In this document: piece after piece, positions 27,793 to 37,971 of the stretch
How positions within the stretch are numbered: the stretch's first letter is position 1
Layout: each line of letters starts with the position of its first letter
Notes under the pieces: generated by a model
Databases searched by the model: none
The model's input: only the letters and a program-made list of their open reading frames with translations
What the model was told of the DNA's origin: nothing
Source: Marinihelvus sp963695135
GTDB lineage: Bacteria; Pseudomonadota; Gammaproteobacteria; Xanthomonadales; SZUA-36
Length of the DNA: 64,000 bases
Direction: 5' to 3'
Assembly (NCBI GenBank): GCA_963695135.1
Contig: CAVOGA010000001.1
Span: 372,001-436,000 of the forward strand
Translations under genes and position numbers: made by a program

Positions 27793-27826
27793 AAAGCTGC
27801 TGCTGTCCATCGACAGCAGCAGCTTT
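27793..27826 (-). terminator. Strong intrinsic terminator (15-bp perfect stem)
   Basis: AAAGCTGCTGCTGTC (27793-27807) pairs perfectly with GACAGCAGCAGCTTT (27812-27826) around a CATC loop. On the minus strand the stem runs into TTTTC. It ends the broken secreted-protein gene upstream and insulates the sulfotransferase operon. Confidence 0.88.
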
Positions 27827-27864
27827 GTGTGCGTTCCAGGTGCCGGGTTGGCAGTTCCGATCGG

Positions 27865-29343
27865 CTAGTTTGCCTCGATCGACCCGCCCGTCTGATCAAT
27901 TACTTCGATAATGCCAATACCCGTCTGGTGAATCGGAAGGACCAAGCCGTGCGGTATAAACCCCCGGGTCAAGCGTGATCAGAATGGCGGAATCGAGCGC
28001 ATCACCCGGGGCACTGCCCGTGGCTTGTATGTCGCCAGCATTCGGCGCTGACTGCCAGTCATCGTTGGAGACCAGCACAGTCCGGACCACTGACCAGATC
28101 AAGAACCGGGTTTGCCAGCAGCGTGGTCGCCAAGGTTGCAGGGAAGGCCCGCGGCCGCGAATCAAGACCGTCTTGGGGACATCACCCTCAATAATGAATC
28201 CGGCAATGGCACGTTGCTGGCCGGTTTTGACGTTTGCACGGGTCGAGATGCTGAACAGGAACGGTGTGCCTTCGTCAACGTCGATAACTTCGACGATGCC
28301 AATTCCGAGGGCAGTGCTCTGAATCAGCTTCCAGACAGAGCCGTGTAGGCACCCGGATCAAGGCAGGCGTAGATCGCTGCATCCGATGCAGCCGTGGGCG
28401 CGTTGCCGGTCGCCTCGATCAGATCTGCGTTGGGATGATCCTGCCAGTCATCATTGAAATCGATCAGGACGCCGCCCGACCGTTGTCAGGGTCAGCAACG
28501 GGTCTTCGAGCTTCTGCGGCTCCAGGTTCACGCTCTGTCCGCGGCCACGTACAATCACACATTTCTTGCGTCGCGCCATCAATGATGAAGCCGACGATCG
28601 TGCGAGAAGCGACCCGTACCAACGTCGGCTCGCGTCGAAATGCTGAAGAGCTCATTGACCGTGAGCAGGGGCGGTTCCGGGATGGCCCGGCGCGCCTCGA
28701 AGGCGTCGACGACTATCTTGCCGCTGCCGTTGACATCATTGATCAGCCCGAGGTCAAGGTTGCTGATGAATTCCCCGTTGTTGTTGATGCCTTCAGCGGT
28801 GATCATTTCGCGGCCATCAACTTTCACATAGGCGCTGCCCGAGATCGCGTCCGCGTTCCAGCCCACCGTTACCCCTTGCCAGGTGGGAAGCAGGGGCGCA
28901 ACTTCATTATCCTCGACCAGGTTCCCGTTGCTACGGTACTTCATTACGAGTCCCAGCCCATTGCCGAGTTGGCGAATGACAAGCTGCAGCTGCACCGCGC
29001 TGTTACCACGGGCCTGAAAGACGATTGCTTCATCCTGCGCGCCGTTCAGCACGAGCTCTTCGGGATAGATGTAAAACCTGGAGAGAACCAGCTCGTCAGA
29101 ATTTGGCGCAGCGCTGGTCACATAGCCGGGCGAGGCGCTTGCCTGGATGGAAAGCCCGCAGCTGCCCTCGTACTCCAGCTCGGTCTTTTCCACTGTCGAA
29201 CCGACGGCGGTCACCGAACCGGTGGTGCTTGACCAGGCGGCCGTTGTGCACTGGGCAAGAGCCGTTTGCGCCCCGCCTAGCAGTAAGCCCAGCGCCGTGA
29301 GCGCCAGACTGAATCTGGTTAAACCGATGTTGTGTTTATTCAT
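27865..29343 (-). pseudogene. Degraded secreted protein with two tandem C-terminal repeat domains
   Basis: The N-terminal part is intact (29343-28590): signal peptide ending AQTALAQ, then a beta-rich, lectin/laminin-G-like domain of about 200 residues. It is followed by two copies of a secreted-protein module of about 110 residues built on FSISTRA..V.TG....I.GFII.G....VLIRGRG.S and ending in NDDWQ...DPG.YTA...IGIVEVID. Copy 1 spans about 28680-28330 and copy 2 about 28290-27865. Copy boundaries and motifs are clear only when reading across all three frames; I count at least six frame changes (near 28610, 28575, 28475, 28345, 28130, 28080 and 27930). The stop is TAG at 27867-27865. So dense a pattern suggests genuine decay or a badly sequenced stretch. 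Confidence 0.75.
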
Positions 29344-29525
29344 GTCACATCCTTGCTAGCCTGGCTAGTGGTTTTTTGGAGCGCATCCTTGCTCAGACGC
29401 TATCATGGCTGAATGATCAGGCTTGCGCAACTGCCTGATGTTAGTCAAAAGAATATTGCCGGTTTTCGCGGGCCGCGGACCTGTCCGGCAGACCAGCACT
29501 AAGCCGCGCCTGTTGTCCGCTCCGC

Positions 29526-31499
29526 TCAGGTCTCAAAAACGCGATTGCGGTTCGCCGCCGGGTTTGCCATGTGCTCCCGGTTCAATACATTGGCTGAAAG
29601 AAAAAAGTTTTCCTGGGCGCGTGTCAGGTTTGGATTATAGAACGCATCGCGCTTCTCGAGCGCGTCCTGGTGCCGGGACCTGAAGGACCTCACTTCCCCC
29701 GCAAACCGCTGCTTTTTTTCTTCCGTGTCTTCATATCCCCTTGATATGGACTCATGGTGCCACGCTTCGCAATAGGGCGTGTATACATTGAGATAGCCGG
29801 CCTCAAGCACCCGCATGCAAAAATCCACGTCATTAAAGGCAACTTTGAAGTTCTCTTCATCAAGACCGCCAAGCGCCCGGTAAACACTGCTTTTTACCAT
29901 GCAGCATGCGCCGGTCACGGCGCTCAGATTTTGGATGAGATGTGGTCGAAAGAAATATCCAGGGTGGTCGCTGCCCAGGTGCTTGTGTGAGTGCCCGGCA
30001 ACGCCGCCAAGACCAACAACGATACCCGCATGCTGGAGGGTTTTGTCCGGATAAAACAGCTTCGCGCCGACGACGCCCACGTCAGGGCGCTGGGAGAATT
30101 CCAGCAGGCTTTCGATCCAGTCCCGGGAAATCAGCTCCACGTCATTATTGAGCATGACAACGTGCTCACCGCGAACACATTCAGCTACCGCGAAGTTATT
30201 GATCTCGGAGAAATTGAAGGGCACGTTGTGTTCCACGAAGCGAATTCGTTCATCACGGCGGGCCCAACGCTCCATTTCCGCGAACGTCTCCGCCTCTTCC
30301 GAGTTGTTGCTGACGCCAATAACTTCGAAGTTGCGATAGGTGGAACGCTCAATGATGGACGCAAGGCAAGAGCGCAACAGCCCCGGCTGATCCTTGAACG
30401 GAACGACGATACTTACCAGCGGGTCGCCGGGAATCGCGTAACGCACGCGGTAGGTTCCGGGGTAGCGCCCGGCCTCAACGGAGGCGTCCAGGCCCCGTCT
30501 TTTCAAGGCGGACGCCAGGGCCATCTGACCGCTTTGCTGCGCGTAGGACTTTTCACTGAAGCTGGCCGCTGTCGAACCCGGCACCATCCGCCAGTGGTAG
30601 AGCACCCTGGGGATGTGCACGATGCGCTTCGCATGCTCGAGGACCTTTAAAAAGAGGTCGTAATCCTGCGCGCCATCCATGCCGGGCGTGAAGCCCCCAA
30701 CCCGCATGGCGACCTCCCTGCGCATGACCGCGAGATGACAGAGGTAGTTTTGCGACAGGAACAGTTCCGGCGAGAAAGCCGCCTTGAAATGCGGAGAGCA
30801 GTAACGCCCTTGCATATCAAGCTTGTCCTCATCCGAGTAAATGAAGTCTGCAGACTCATCCCGGATAGCGCGCCATGCGCAGTACAGGGCGTCGCTGGTC
30901 AGCTCATCATCATGATCCAGCAAGGCAATAAACTCGCCCTTCGCCATGGCAAGGGCCGCATTGGACGCGCCAACGATATTGCCGCTTTTCTCGAGACGTT
31001 GAACCCTGATCCTCGGGTCGTCCAGCTGACCAAGCAGCCGGAGAGTCTCCGGGCGATCGCTGCAGTCGTCCACGATGCACAACTCCCAGTTGGGGTACCA
31101 CTGGGCAAGGACAGAATCGATAGCGAGGCGCAACCACGCCTCCGGGGTGTTATGGACCGGCATGAGAACTGAGAAAAGCGGCAAATCGGCCCCTGCCAGC
31201 TCCGCTTTGATTGCCGGGGAAAACTCTGGTTCGAAGTAATCGTAATGGTCAAAGGGCAACCCGACAGGTGGCGGAGCCGGGGCCGGCACAGAAAGTGTCT
31301 CGGGAGCCGGCGCATCGAACACGGGAAGCGGATCAGGCGCCGTCAGCGGCTCGTACTTTGCCCGGTCAAAATACAGGTACCACCGGGTCAGCAAGGGATT
31401 TTGCGCAAGCCGTGCCCGCCAGCCGGCCGGCACCATTAATATCAGCCCCAGCAACGCCCGGCGCAGGCCAACATTCACCGTGTGGATCCAACGATTCAT
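29526..31499 (-). CDS. Two-domain GT2-family glycosyltransferase
   Basis: A 657-residue protein with two GT-A domains. Domain 1: FSVLMPVHNT, VDDCSDRPETL, ALLDHDDELTSDAL. Domain 2: VSIVVPFKDQPGLL, ISNNSEE-like VSNNSEEAETF, VMLNNDVELISRDW and NFKVAFNDVDFCMRVL. Such tandem enzymes add alternating sugars or build rhamnan/O-antigen-type chains. ATG 31499 is the clear start. Frame intact throughout, in contrast to its neighbours on both sides. Confidence 0.9.
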   Translation of the reverse strand: MNRWIHTVNVGLRRALLGLILMVPAGWRARLAQNPLLTRWYLYFDRAKYEPLTAPDPLPVFDAPAPETLSVPAPAPPPVGLPFDHYDYFEPEFSPAIKAELAGADLPLFSVLMPVHNTPEAWLRLAIDSVLAQWYPNWELCIVDDCSDRPETLRLLGQLDDPRIRVQRLEKSGNIVGASNAALAMAKGEFIALLDHDDELTSDALYCAWRAIRDESADFIYSDEDKLDMQGRYCSPHFKAAFSPELFLSQNYLCHLAVMRREVAMRVGGFTPGMDGAQDYDLFLKVLEHAKRIVHIPRVLYHWRMVPGSTAASFSEKSYAQQSGQMALASALKRRGLDASVEAGRYPGTYRVRYAIPGDPLVSIVVPFKDQPGLLRSCLASIIERSTYRNFEVIGVSNNSEEAETFAEMERWARRDERIRFVEHNVPFNFSEINNFAVAECVRGEHVVMLNNDVELISRDWIESLLEFSQRPDVGVVGAKLFYPDKTLQHAGIVVGLGGVAGHSHKHLGSDHPGYFFRPHLIQNLSAVTGACCMVKSSVYRALGGLDEENFKVAFNDVDFCMRVLEAGYLNVYTPYCEAWHHESISRGYEDTEEKKQRFAGEVRSFRSRHQDALEKRDAFYNPNLTRAQENFFLSANVLNREHMANPAANRNRVFET

Positions 31500-31780
31500 C
31501 CGAAAATTGATTGCCTCTGCGGGCTTTGCGGGAACTGCAGCATCGCTAGTTTAGCAAAGGAACCGGTTCGAAAAACGTCGCCAAGCGTCCTGTCCGAAGC
31601 GATCGCCAAAGCAAGGCGGAACGAACAACACTGGCGGCACGGTTTTGATTGGCTCTCCCGGTTCTTATGCGCGAGAATGGACGAATGCGCCGGGCAAGCG
31701 AGGGAAATGACTGTAATGACTGATGATTCCGCCCCGCGGACCTGCAATGAGCCTTGTGAAATGAGGCTGTGATTTGTAAA

Positions 31781-32335
31781 ATGAACTGGGAAGCGATCGG
31801 CAGCGCCGGCGAGGTCATCGGCGCCGTCGCGGTATTTCTTACCCTGCTCTACCTGGCGCGGCAGATCCGGGACAATACCAGGGCGTTATCCGCGCAGTCC
31901 CGCCATTCCCTGTCTGATTTCGCCCGCGAGCTGTCCCAGTTCCGCGCGGAGCATGCCGACCGTTTCGCCCATATCGAATCCGGCGAGCCGCTTCGAGTCC
32001 GGGCGATCTCGAATTCCGTTTCTGGAGCCACATGCAGGTCACGCTCTACGCGGAAACCTATTTCCGCCAGCACGAGCTCGGCCTCATGCCCGAACATCAC
32101 TGGAGCGGCTTCAGCGAGTTTTTCAAAAACTATACAGCGACGCCCCGGCTTTGCCGAGTTCTGGGAGGCGACCGGCTATGCGTTTTCAGAACACTTCCGC
32201 AACTGGCTGAACAAATCGATCGACACGAAACAAAGCGGCAACGGCGCCCGATGCGGGCTGACGAAAGCGCCGCCAATGGTCAAAGCCCCGGGAATACGCC
32301 AGAATGACGCACTCGGGATAAGGGGCACGCGCTGA
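31781..32335 (+). pseudogene. Small membrane-anchored hypothetical protein, frame broken twice
   Basis: The start MNWEAIGSAGEVIGAVAVFL, followed by LLYLARQIRDNTRAL, is typical of a common family with one N-terminal helix and a cytosolic helical domain of unknown function. The frame is lost near 31985; GDLEFRFWSHMQVTLYAETY then continues in another frame to about 32145, after which PGFAEFWEATGYAFSEHFRNW resumes in the first. With both breaks repaired the protein would be about 150-180 residues. The end is uncertain. Confidence 0.55.
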
Positions 32336-32336
32336 C

Positions 32337-33991
32337 ATGAGCGAACACTCTGCCGATTCCGGCAGTTTTCTGGAAAAACTGAAACGCCGCAAGGTGATCC
32401 GTGTGGGCATCGCTTACGCGGTCGGCGCCTTCGTGCTCATGCAAATTGCCGACGCCACCTTTGAGCCGCTCGAACCTGCCGGACTGGTCCGCCACGCTGG
32501 TCCTGTGGCTGCTGGTCCTGGGCTTTCCCGTGGCCCTGTTCCTGGCCTGGGCGCTGGAAGTGACCCCGGAAGGCATCAAGAAAACCGACAGCGACACGCC
32601 GCAGGGTGCGCCGCTGCGCGGCGGCGGGCGCCGAGCCCGTCCGCGAGCGCCAGACCGCCGACGCGCGTCCGGAGGAAGCGCGCAGGTCCAGCGACGAGGG
32701 CGCCGCTCCATCGCCGTGCTGCCCTTCGCGGACATGAGCCCGGAGAAAGGACCAGGACCACTTCTGCGAGGGCATGGCCGAGGAGATCATCAACGCGCTG
32801 GCCAAGATGCATGGCGTGCACGTGGCCTCGCGGACCGGCTCCTTCCAGTTCAAGGGCACCAACACGGATATCGAAGTGATCGGACGCCAGCTGAAGGTCA
32901 ACACGGTGCTGGAAGGCAGCGTCCGCAAGTCCGACAGCCAGCTGCGCGTGACCGCCCAGCTGATCAACGTGGAAGATGGTTATCACCTGTGGTCCGAGAG
33001 CTTCGACAAGGAGCTGAAGGACGTCTTCGGCATCCAGAAGGACATCGCCGAGTCCGTGGCGCGGGCCTTCAAGCTGACCCTGAGCCCCATGGAAGAGCGC
33101 GCCATCGAACACCAGCCCACGGAGAACGTGGCGGCCTACGAGTATTTCCTGCGCGGCCGCCGGCACTTCTACCAGCTCAATGAGCAGGGCTGGGCCAAGT
33201 CCCGCGAAGAATTCAGCCGCGCCATCGAGCTGGACCCGGATTACGCGATGGCCTACGCCGGCCTGGCGGACTGTTTCAGCTTTCTTTACATGTATGCCGA
33301 CTCATCGGCCAGCAACCGCCTGCAGGCCGAGACCAATTCGCGGCTGGCGCTGCAACTGGCGCCGGACCAGGCGGCAGTACACGCCTCGCGCGGCCTCGCC
33401 CTGTCGCTGGGTCACCGGCACGAAGAGGCGGAGAAGGCCTTTCGCAAGGCCCAGGAACTCAACCCCAAGCTGTTCGATGCCTATTATTTCCATGCCCGGC
33501 ACTCGTTTGCACAGGGCAAGCTGGAACAGGCGGCGGCGCTGTTTGAAAAAGCCTACGAGGTGCGTCCGGAGGACTACCAGGCGATCAGCCTGCTGGCCCA
33601 GGTGTACCGCGCGCTGGGCCAGGAAGACAAGCGCGCCGATGCGCGGCGGCGCACCCTGGTGGCCATCGAGAACTACCTGGCTGCCAACCCCAACGACCCG
33701 CGCGCCCTGTGCTTCGGCTCCGTGAACCTGTTCGAGGAAGGGAACGATGAGAAGGGCCGGCGCTACCTCGAACGGGCCATCGAAACGCACCCGGACGACG
33801 CCATGAATCTCTACAACGTGGCCTGCGTTTACGCCCACATCGGCGAAACCGAAAACGCCCTGGATGCGCTGGAAAAAAGTGTCGGCAAGGGCATGGCCGA
33901 GCTCGAGTGGATGCAAAACGACTCGGACCTGGACAACCTCCGGGACCACCCCCGTTTCAAAAAGCTGCTCGCGGAAGCCGGCGGCGCCTAG
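32337..33991 (+). CDS. TolB/FlgO-like and TPR-repeat membrane protein (two frame breaks)
   Basis: The N-terminus FLEKLKRRKVIRVGIAYAVG begins a membrane segment, a second follows (TLVLWLLVLGFPVALFLAWAL), then EVTPEGIKK. Next comes SIAVLPFADMSPEK leading into a FlgO/TolB-N-like domain (GSFQFKGTNTDIEVIGRQL, VNTVLEGSVRKSD), then at least five TPR units (AIELDPDYAMAYAGLADC and similar). The family is abundant in marine gammaproteobacteria and often linked to signalling. Extra bases near 32472 (G) and 32746 (A) break the frame; the last 405 residues from 32774 are continuous. Confidence 0.8.
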
Positions 33992-34193
33992 CACCGGCTG
34001 AGGCCACGGCCTCATCAACCCGGAGGCTACCGGCGTTTTCGATGTCCATCTGGATGGGCGGAAACGATGCGACCCTGCGTCCGTGGACCAATCCGACCTC
34101 GATCAGCAGCCGCGGCGCGTGGCAAATCGCGGCGATCGGCTTTTTCGCCTCGAATATGCCCTTGATGAAGCGGATCGTCTTGACGTGCGTCAC
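33957..34193 (-). pseudogene. DJ-1/PfpI-family fragment
   Basis: About 55 residues resemble the core of DJ-1/PfpI proteins: FIKGIFEAKKPIAAICHAP, then LIEVGLVHGRRVASFPP and DIENAG. The nucleophile cysteine in AICHAP is kept, but the N-terminal half and the C-terminal WVDEEVVVD region are missing or out of frame, and its end overlaps the TPR gene. This looks like a remnant. Confidence 0.6.
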
Positions 34194-34276
34194 GTTGTGC
34201 TGACGACGAGGGTCTATGCTTGGGTAATAGGCAAGCTTGTAACCTCATTGTTTTGCGCTGTCGCGCCGGAGTCATC

Positions 34277-34477
34277 ATGAAAACGAATATTCACCCCATC
34301 GAACGTGTCGTCCGCGTCCTTGCCGGCGCGGCCATCGTCAGCCTGGTCTTTATCGGCCCGCAGTCGCCCTGGGGCTGGCTGGGCCTGGTGCCCATCGCCA
34401 CGGGCCTGATCGGCTGGTGTCCGCCTTATGCCTTGCTGGGTATCAGCACCTGTAAGACCTCGCCAAAAAGCAGCTGA
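34277..34477 (+). CDS. DUF2892 small membrane protein
   Basis: A 66-residue protein with two membrane helices (VLAGAAIVSLVFIG, LGLVPIATGLIGWCPPYALLG). The N-terminal NIHPIERVVRVLAG and the CPPY-LLG-STC pattern are typical of the DUF2892/YgaP-tail family, often linked to sulfur or rhodanese genes. ATG 34277 is chosen by homology; upstream in-frame sequence is unrelated. Confidence 0.85.
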   Translation: MKTNIHPIERVVRVLAGAAIVSLVFIGPQSPWGWLGLVPIATGLIGWCPPYALLGISTCKTSPKSS

Positions 34478-34547
34478 CCGGGTCGCGGGCGGCGCCCGGC
34501 GCTCAAGGGACTGTTCCGGGCCATCGCGGGCCGTTTAGAATGCGGCG

Positions 34548-35721
34548 GTGAAGACACCTCTGCAGCACACTCTGCCCACATCGTGGTACCTGGATGACGA
34601 TCAGTTCCGGCGCGAGCTGGACGCCATCTGGTTGCGCGAATGGTTGCTTGTCGGCCACGTCAGCGAGTGGCCCTTGCGGGGCGACTACCGCGTCCTGTCC
34701 CTGGGTCAGCAGCAGCTGGTCGTCACCCGGGATCGCCAGGGACAGTTCCACGGCTTCCATAATACCTGCCGGCACCGCGGTTCACGGCTGTGCGAAACCA
34801 GCGACGGCCGTTTCCGGGGCGGACGCGTGTTGTGCCCCTATCATGCCTGGGCCTATGGCCTCGACGGGCAGCTGCTGTCAGCGCCGCGCATGGATGAGGT
34901 CCAGGATTTCGACCAGGGCCAGTACGGCCTGTATACGTTTGCGGTTGCCGAGGTCGAAGGGTTCGTCTATCTCAATGCGGGCCAGCCGCCGGGCGCCAGG
35001 CCGGGCGAGCAGGTTCTGGAAGGTCTGAAGCCCCTGCAGAGCTGGCCCTTGCGCGAACTGGCGGTAGCGCAACGGGAACATCACGAGGTGGCCTGTAACT
35101 GGAAAGTATTCTGGGAAAATTTCCTGGAGTGTTATCACTGCCCCGGTGTACACCCGGACCTGTGCAGGCTCGTGCCCATCTACGGCCAGGGCGTGAGCAG
35201 CGCCGGCGAACTGCCGGAGGGGCATGCCTGGCGGACGGTTCCCCGGGCCACCGGGCTGAGCAACGGGGCCGTGACCTGGAGCGAGGACGGCACCACGGCG
35301 CTGCCCTGGTTTACCGGGCTGGGCGAGGCGGAACAGGCCGCCGGCATGACCTTTGGTGACGCCATGCCCTCCGCCTACCTGGTGGGGCACGTGGACTACC
35401 TGCGCACGGTGCAGGTCATGCCGTTGAGCGCGGACCGCACGCGACTGACCGTGACCTGGTATCTGCACGCCGACACCCTGTCAGCAACCCGGCCGGACCT
35501 GGCGCGCCTGACCGGCTTTGCCCGCCAGGTGGTCATGGAGGATGCGCGCGTGGCCGAGCTCAACCAGCAGGGCCTGGCCTGCGCGGTTCACCAACACGGT
35601 GTGCTGTCTCCCGGCAGAGGCAGATGTGGCGCGCTTTCAGGACTGGGTGCGGGAGCGCGTCGCTACTGGCGGACCGGCGACCGGACCAGCGTTGACCGCG
35701 TGTCCGGGCGCTGCTGACTAG
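34548..35721 (+). CDS. Rieske-type aromatic-ring-hydroxylating oxygenase alpha subunit (C-terminal frame break)
   Basis: About 390 residues. The Rieske [2Fe-2S] ligands are CRHRG (near residue 77) and CPYHAWAY; the catalytic iron site follows in NWKVFWENFLECYHCPGVHP. Substrate unknown; the family hydroxylates or demethylates aromatic and quaternary-amine compounds. The reading frame breaks at 35611-35614: one extra G turns the expected SPAEADVARFQDWVRERV into an unrelated tail. In the repaired frame the stop is TAG at 35719. GTG 34548 is the start. No reductase partner is adjacent. Confidence 0.85.
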
Positions 35722-35960
35722 TTGTTTTCAAACCCGTCCTTCAACACCAGCTCAAGATTGGAAAATGCCTCGACGCCATCCCAACCGGGCGCCTCGGCGA
35801 TCAATGCCTCACCCAGCGTTTCATCAAACATGATTCGGTAAGGAAAGGGCCCGGCGCCAGACCCACCCCGCGGTCAAGTAACCGTCCGCTGGTATGCAGC
35901 GGTGTGGTCGCCACCGAAACGTGATCTTTTGACTTTCCCAAACGACATCTGCGCCCCAGG
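35718..35960 (-). pseudogene. Unidentified gene remnant
   Basis: Reading across one frame change near 35850, the minus strand gives KSKDHVSVATTPLHTSG, a short linker and then FDETLGEALIAEAPGWDGVEAF up to a TAG stop at 35720. It looks like the C-terminal end of a real protein whose upstream part is missing. The VATTPL segment is faintly like the C-terminal region of class II glutamine amidotransferases, but I would not name it. Confidence 0.3.
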
Positions 35961-35998
35961 ACAGAATGTGCCCCCGCGAGCATTAAGGTTCATACTCA

Positions 35999-37361
35999 AT
36001 GCTGATGAAGACGTATCTGCTCAACCTCTGGGACAGCCTGCGCTCCAGCTACTGGTTTGTGCCGAGCTTGTGCGCCCTGGGCGCCATCCTGCTCTCCGTG
36101 CTGCTACCCCTGCTGGACGCAGCGGTCGCAAGAGCCGGCTGGTCGCTACCGGAGTGGGTTCAGACGACGACACCGGCGGCCCGCGCGACCCTGTCGGTCA
36201 TGGCAGGCTCCATGGTGGCGGTCACCGGCACCGTGTTTTCCATCACGATCGTGACCCTGTCGCTGGCATCGCAGCAATTCGGGCCGCGGCTTCTGCGACG
36301 CTTCATGTACGACCTGGTTACCCAGGTCACCCTCGGCGTATTTCTCTCCACGGGAATCTATTGCCTGCTAATCCTGCAGAGTTGTCGAGACCCACGGGGG
36401 TGGCACCGTCATCCCGCACTTTTCCGTCCTCCTGGCGGTGCTGCTTTCCGTCCTCAGCATGGCCATATTGATCCTGTTCATTCACCACGTGGCCATGATG
36501 ATCCAGGCGCCGCACGTGGTCGCGGCGGTCGCGCGCGATCTTGATGACTCGATCGCCCGCCTGTTTCACGCAGAGACCGTGGCGGAAGCGGAACCGGCGC
36601 AGGCTGGACGCAGCCCGTCGGCGCTGAACGACAGCCACCGCTTCGGCGATCCGCTACAAGAGCCCGCGGGGCGTCGCAGGGACAGTCTGGTTGTTTGTTC
36701 CACGCAGGACGGTTACGTTCAGGCCATTGATGAGAGCGGCCTGATGCAACTGGCCTGCGATCGGGATTTGCTGCTGCACATGCGCGCCCAGCCCGGGGAC
36801 TTCATCGCAACCGGCACGCCGCTGGCGGATGTTTTGATGTCCGGTGAGGTGCAGGCGGACAACTCGCTGGCGGATGAGCTGAGCCGCACACTGAACGAAT
36901 CGGTGGTCGCCGGAATTCGCCGCACACCGCGGCAGGATCCGGAATGTGCCATTGAAGAACTGGTGGAAATCGCGGTGCGCGCTCTGTCGCCGGGCATCAA
37001 CGATCCGTTCACGGCGATGAATTGTATTGACCGCCTGGGCGCCGCACTGGGCCGCTTGTCTGAGGGCGAACTGCCCAGCGGGTATCGCTATGACGATACC
37101 GGCAGCCTGCGCCTGGTCATCGGCAGGACATCCTTTGCCAGCGCCCTGGACACCGCGTTCAACCAGATCCGGCAACACAGCCAGGACAATGTCGCGGTCA
37201 CATCCCGCCTGTTGCAGGCCCTGGCCTCGATCGCCAACCACGTTCAGCGCGAGGAAGATCGTGAAGTGGTGGAGCTCCACACGGAGATGGTCGCCCGCCA
37301 CATCGAAAACTTTGCGGAAGGCTACGACATCGGGCAGGTGCTGGCGCAAATTCACGATTAG
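35999..37361 (+). CDS. DUF2254-family membrane protein (one frame break)
   Basis: About 453 residues. The N-terminal half has four helices (FVPSLCALGAILLSVLLPLL, ATLSVMAGSMVAVTGTVFSITIVTLSLAS, VTLGVFLSTGIYCLLIL and LLAVLLSVLSMAILILFIHH) with the family hallmark SLASQQFGPRLLRRFM. The soluble half contains DGYVQAIDE and RALSPGINDPFTAMNCID, also diagnostic. An extra A near 36379 breaks the frame between LLILQ and VVETHGGG. Function of the family is unknown. Confidence 0.85.
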
Positions 37362-37391
37362 TGGCGCCGGCAAAGACGGGCGGCGCTCTGC

Positions 37392-37856
37392 TTACCCCAC
37401 GTGCCGCAGCAACAACCAGATCCGCTTGCGGATGTTGTTTACCCGCACGCCCCAACGGTAGCTCTCATCCCGGCCCAGGTGCGGATAGCGCAGCTTGAGG
37501 TCCCGCAAGCGGTCGTAGATCGACTCAACCAGTTCCTCCGTCGTCTTGCCGGGCCAGGAGGACATATTCGTACCCTCCAGGGAGGGAAAGGCTCGAATGC
37601 GGCCACGTTTGAGCGTGTTGAAGTTAAAACCGGCCTTGGCAAGACGCTCAAACTCGACAGCCGACAGTTTGCCCACCACGTCGGCCAACGGCACCCGGTC
37701 ATCGGCCACCATGTCCAGGTACTTCAGGTTGTCACCCAGTTCCAGCACGAGGGCGCGCTTGTCGCCCCTGAGCCTGCGACCCCATGCAGTGAGGGCGCGC
37801 AGGGCGGAACCGCTGGTGGAAAATACCTGCAGGGCAGCGGGAAGAGACAGGGTCAT
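37392..37856 (-). CDS. Hypothetical protein
   Basis: About 154 residues from ATG 37856 (a TTG at 37886 is also open). Basic, soluble, with no leader; contains ALVLELGDNLKYLDMVADD and a C-terminal IRKRIWLLLRHV. I do not recognise the family. It is convergent with the DUF2254 gene 30 bases away. Confidence 0.55.
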   Translation of the reverse strand: MTLSLPAALQVFSTSGSALRALTAWGRRLRGDKRALVLELGDNLKYLDMVADDRVPLADVVGKLSAVEFERLAKAGFNFNTLKRGRIRAFPSLEGTNMSSWPGKTTEELVESIYDRLRDLKLRYPHLGRDESYRWGVRVNNIRKRIWLLLRHVG

Positions 37857-37971
37857 GAGGGCACGCGCGTAGCGGGAACACTGCAAAGTGTAGACCGTCC
37901 GCTTCTCAGAAGCAGAGAACCGGGCGACAGGCAGATCGCCGCCTGCCTGTCAGCGCCCGGCCGGCAACGTC

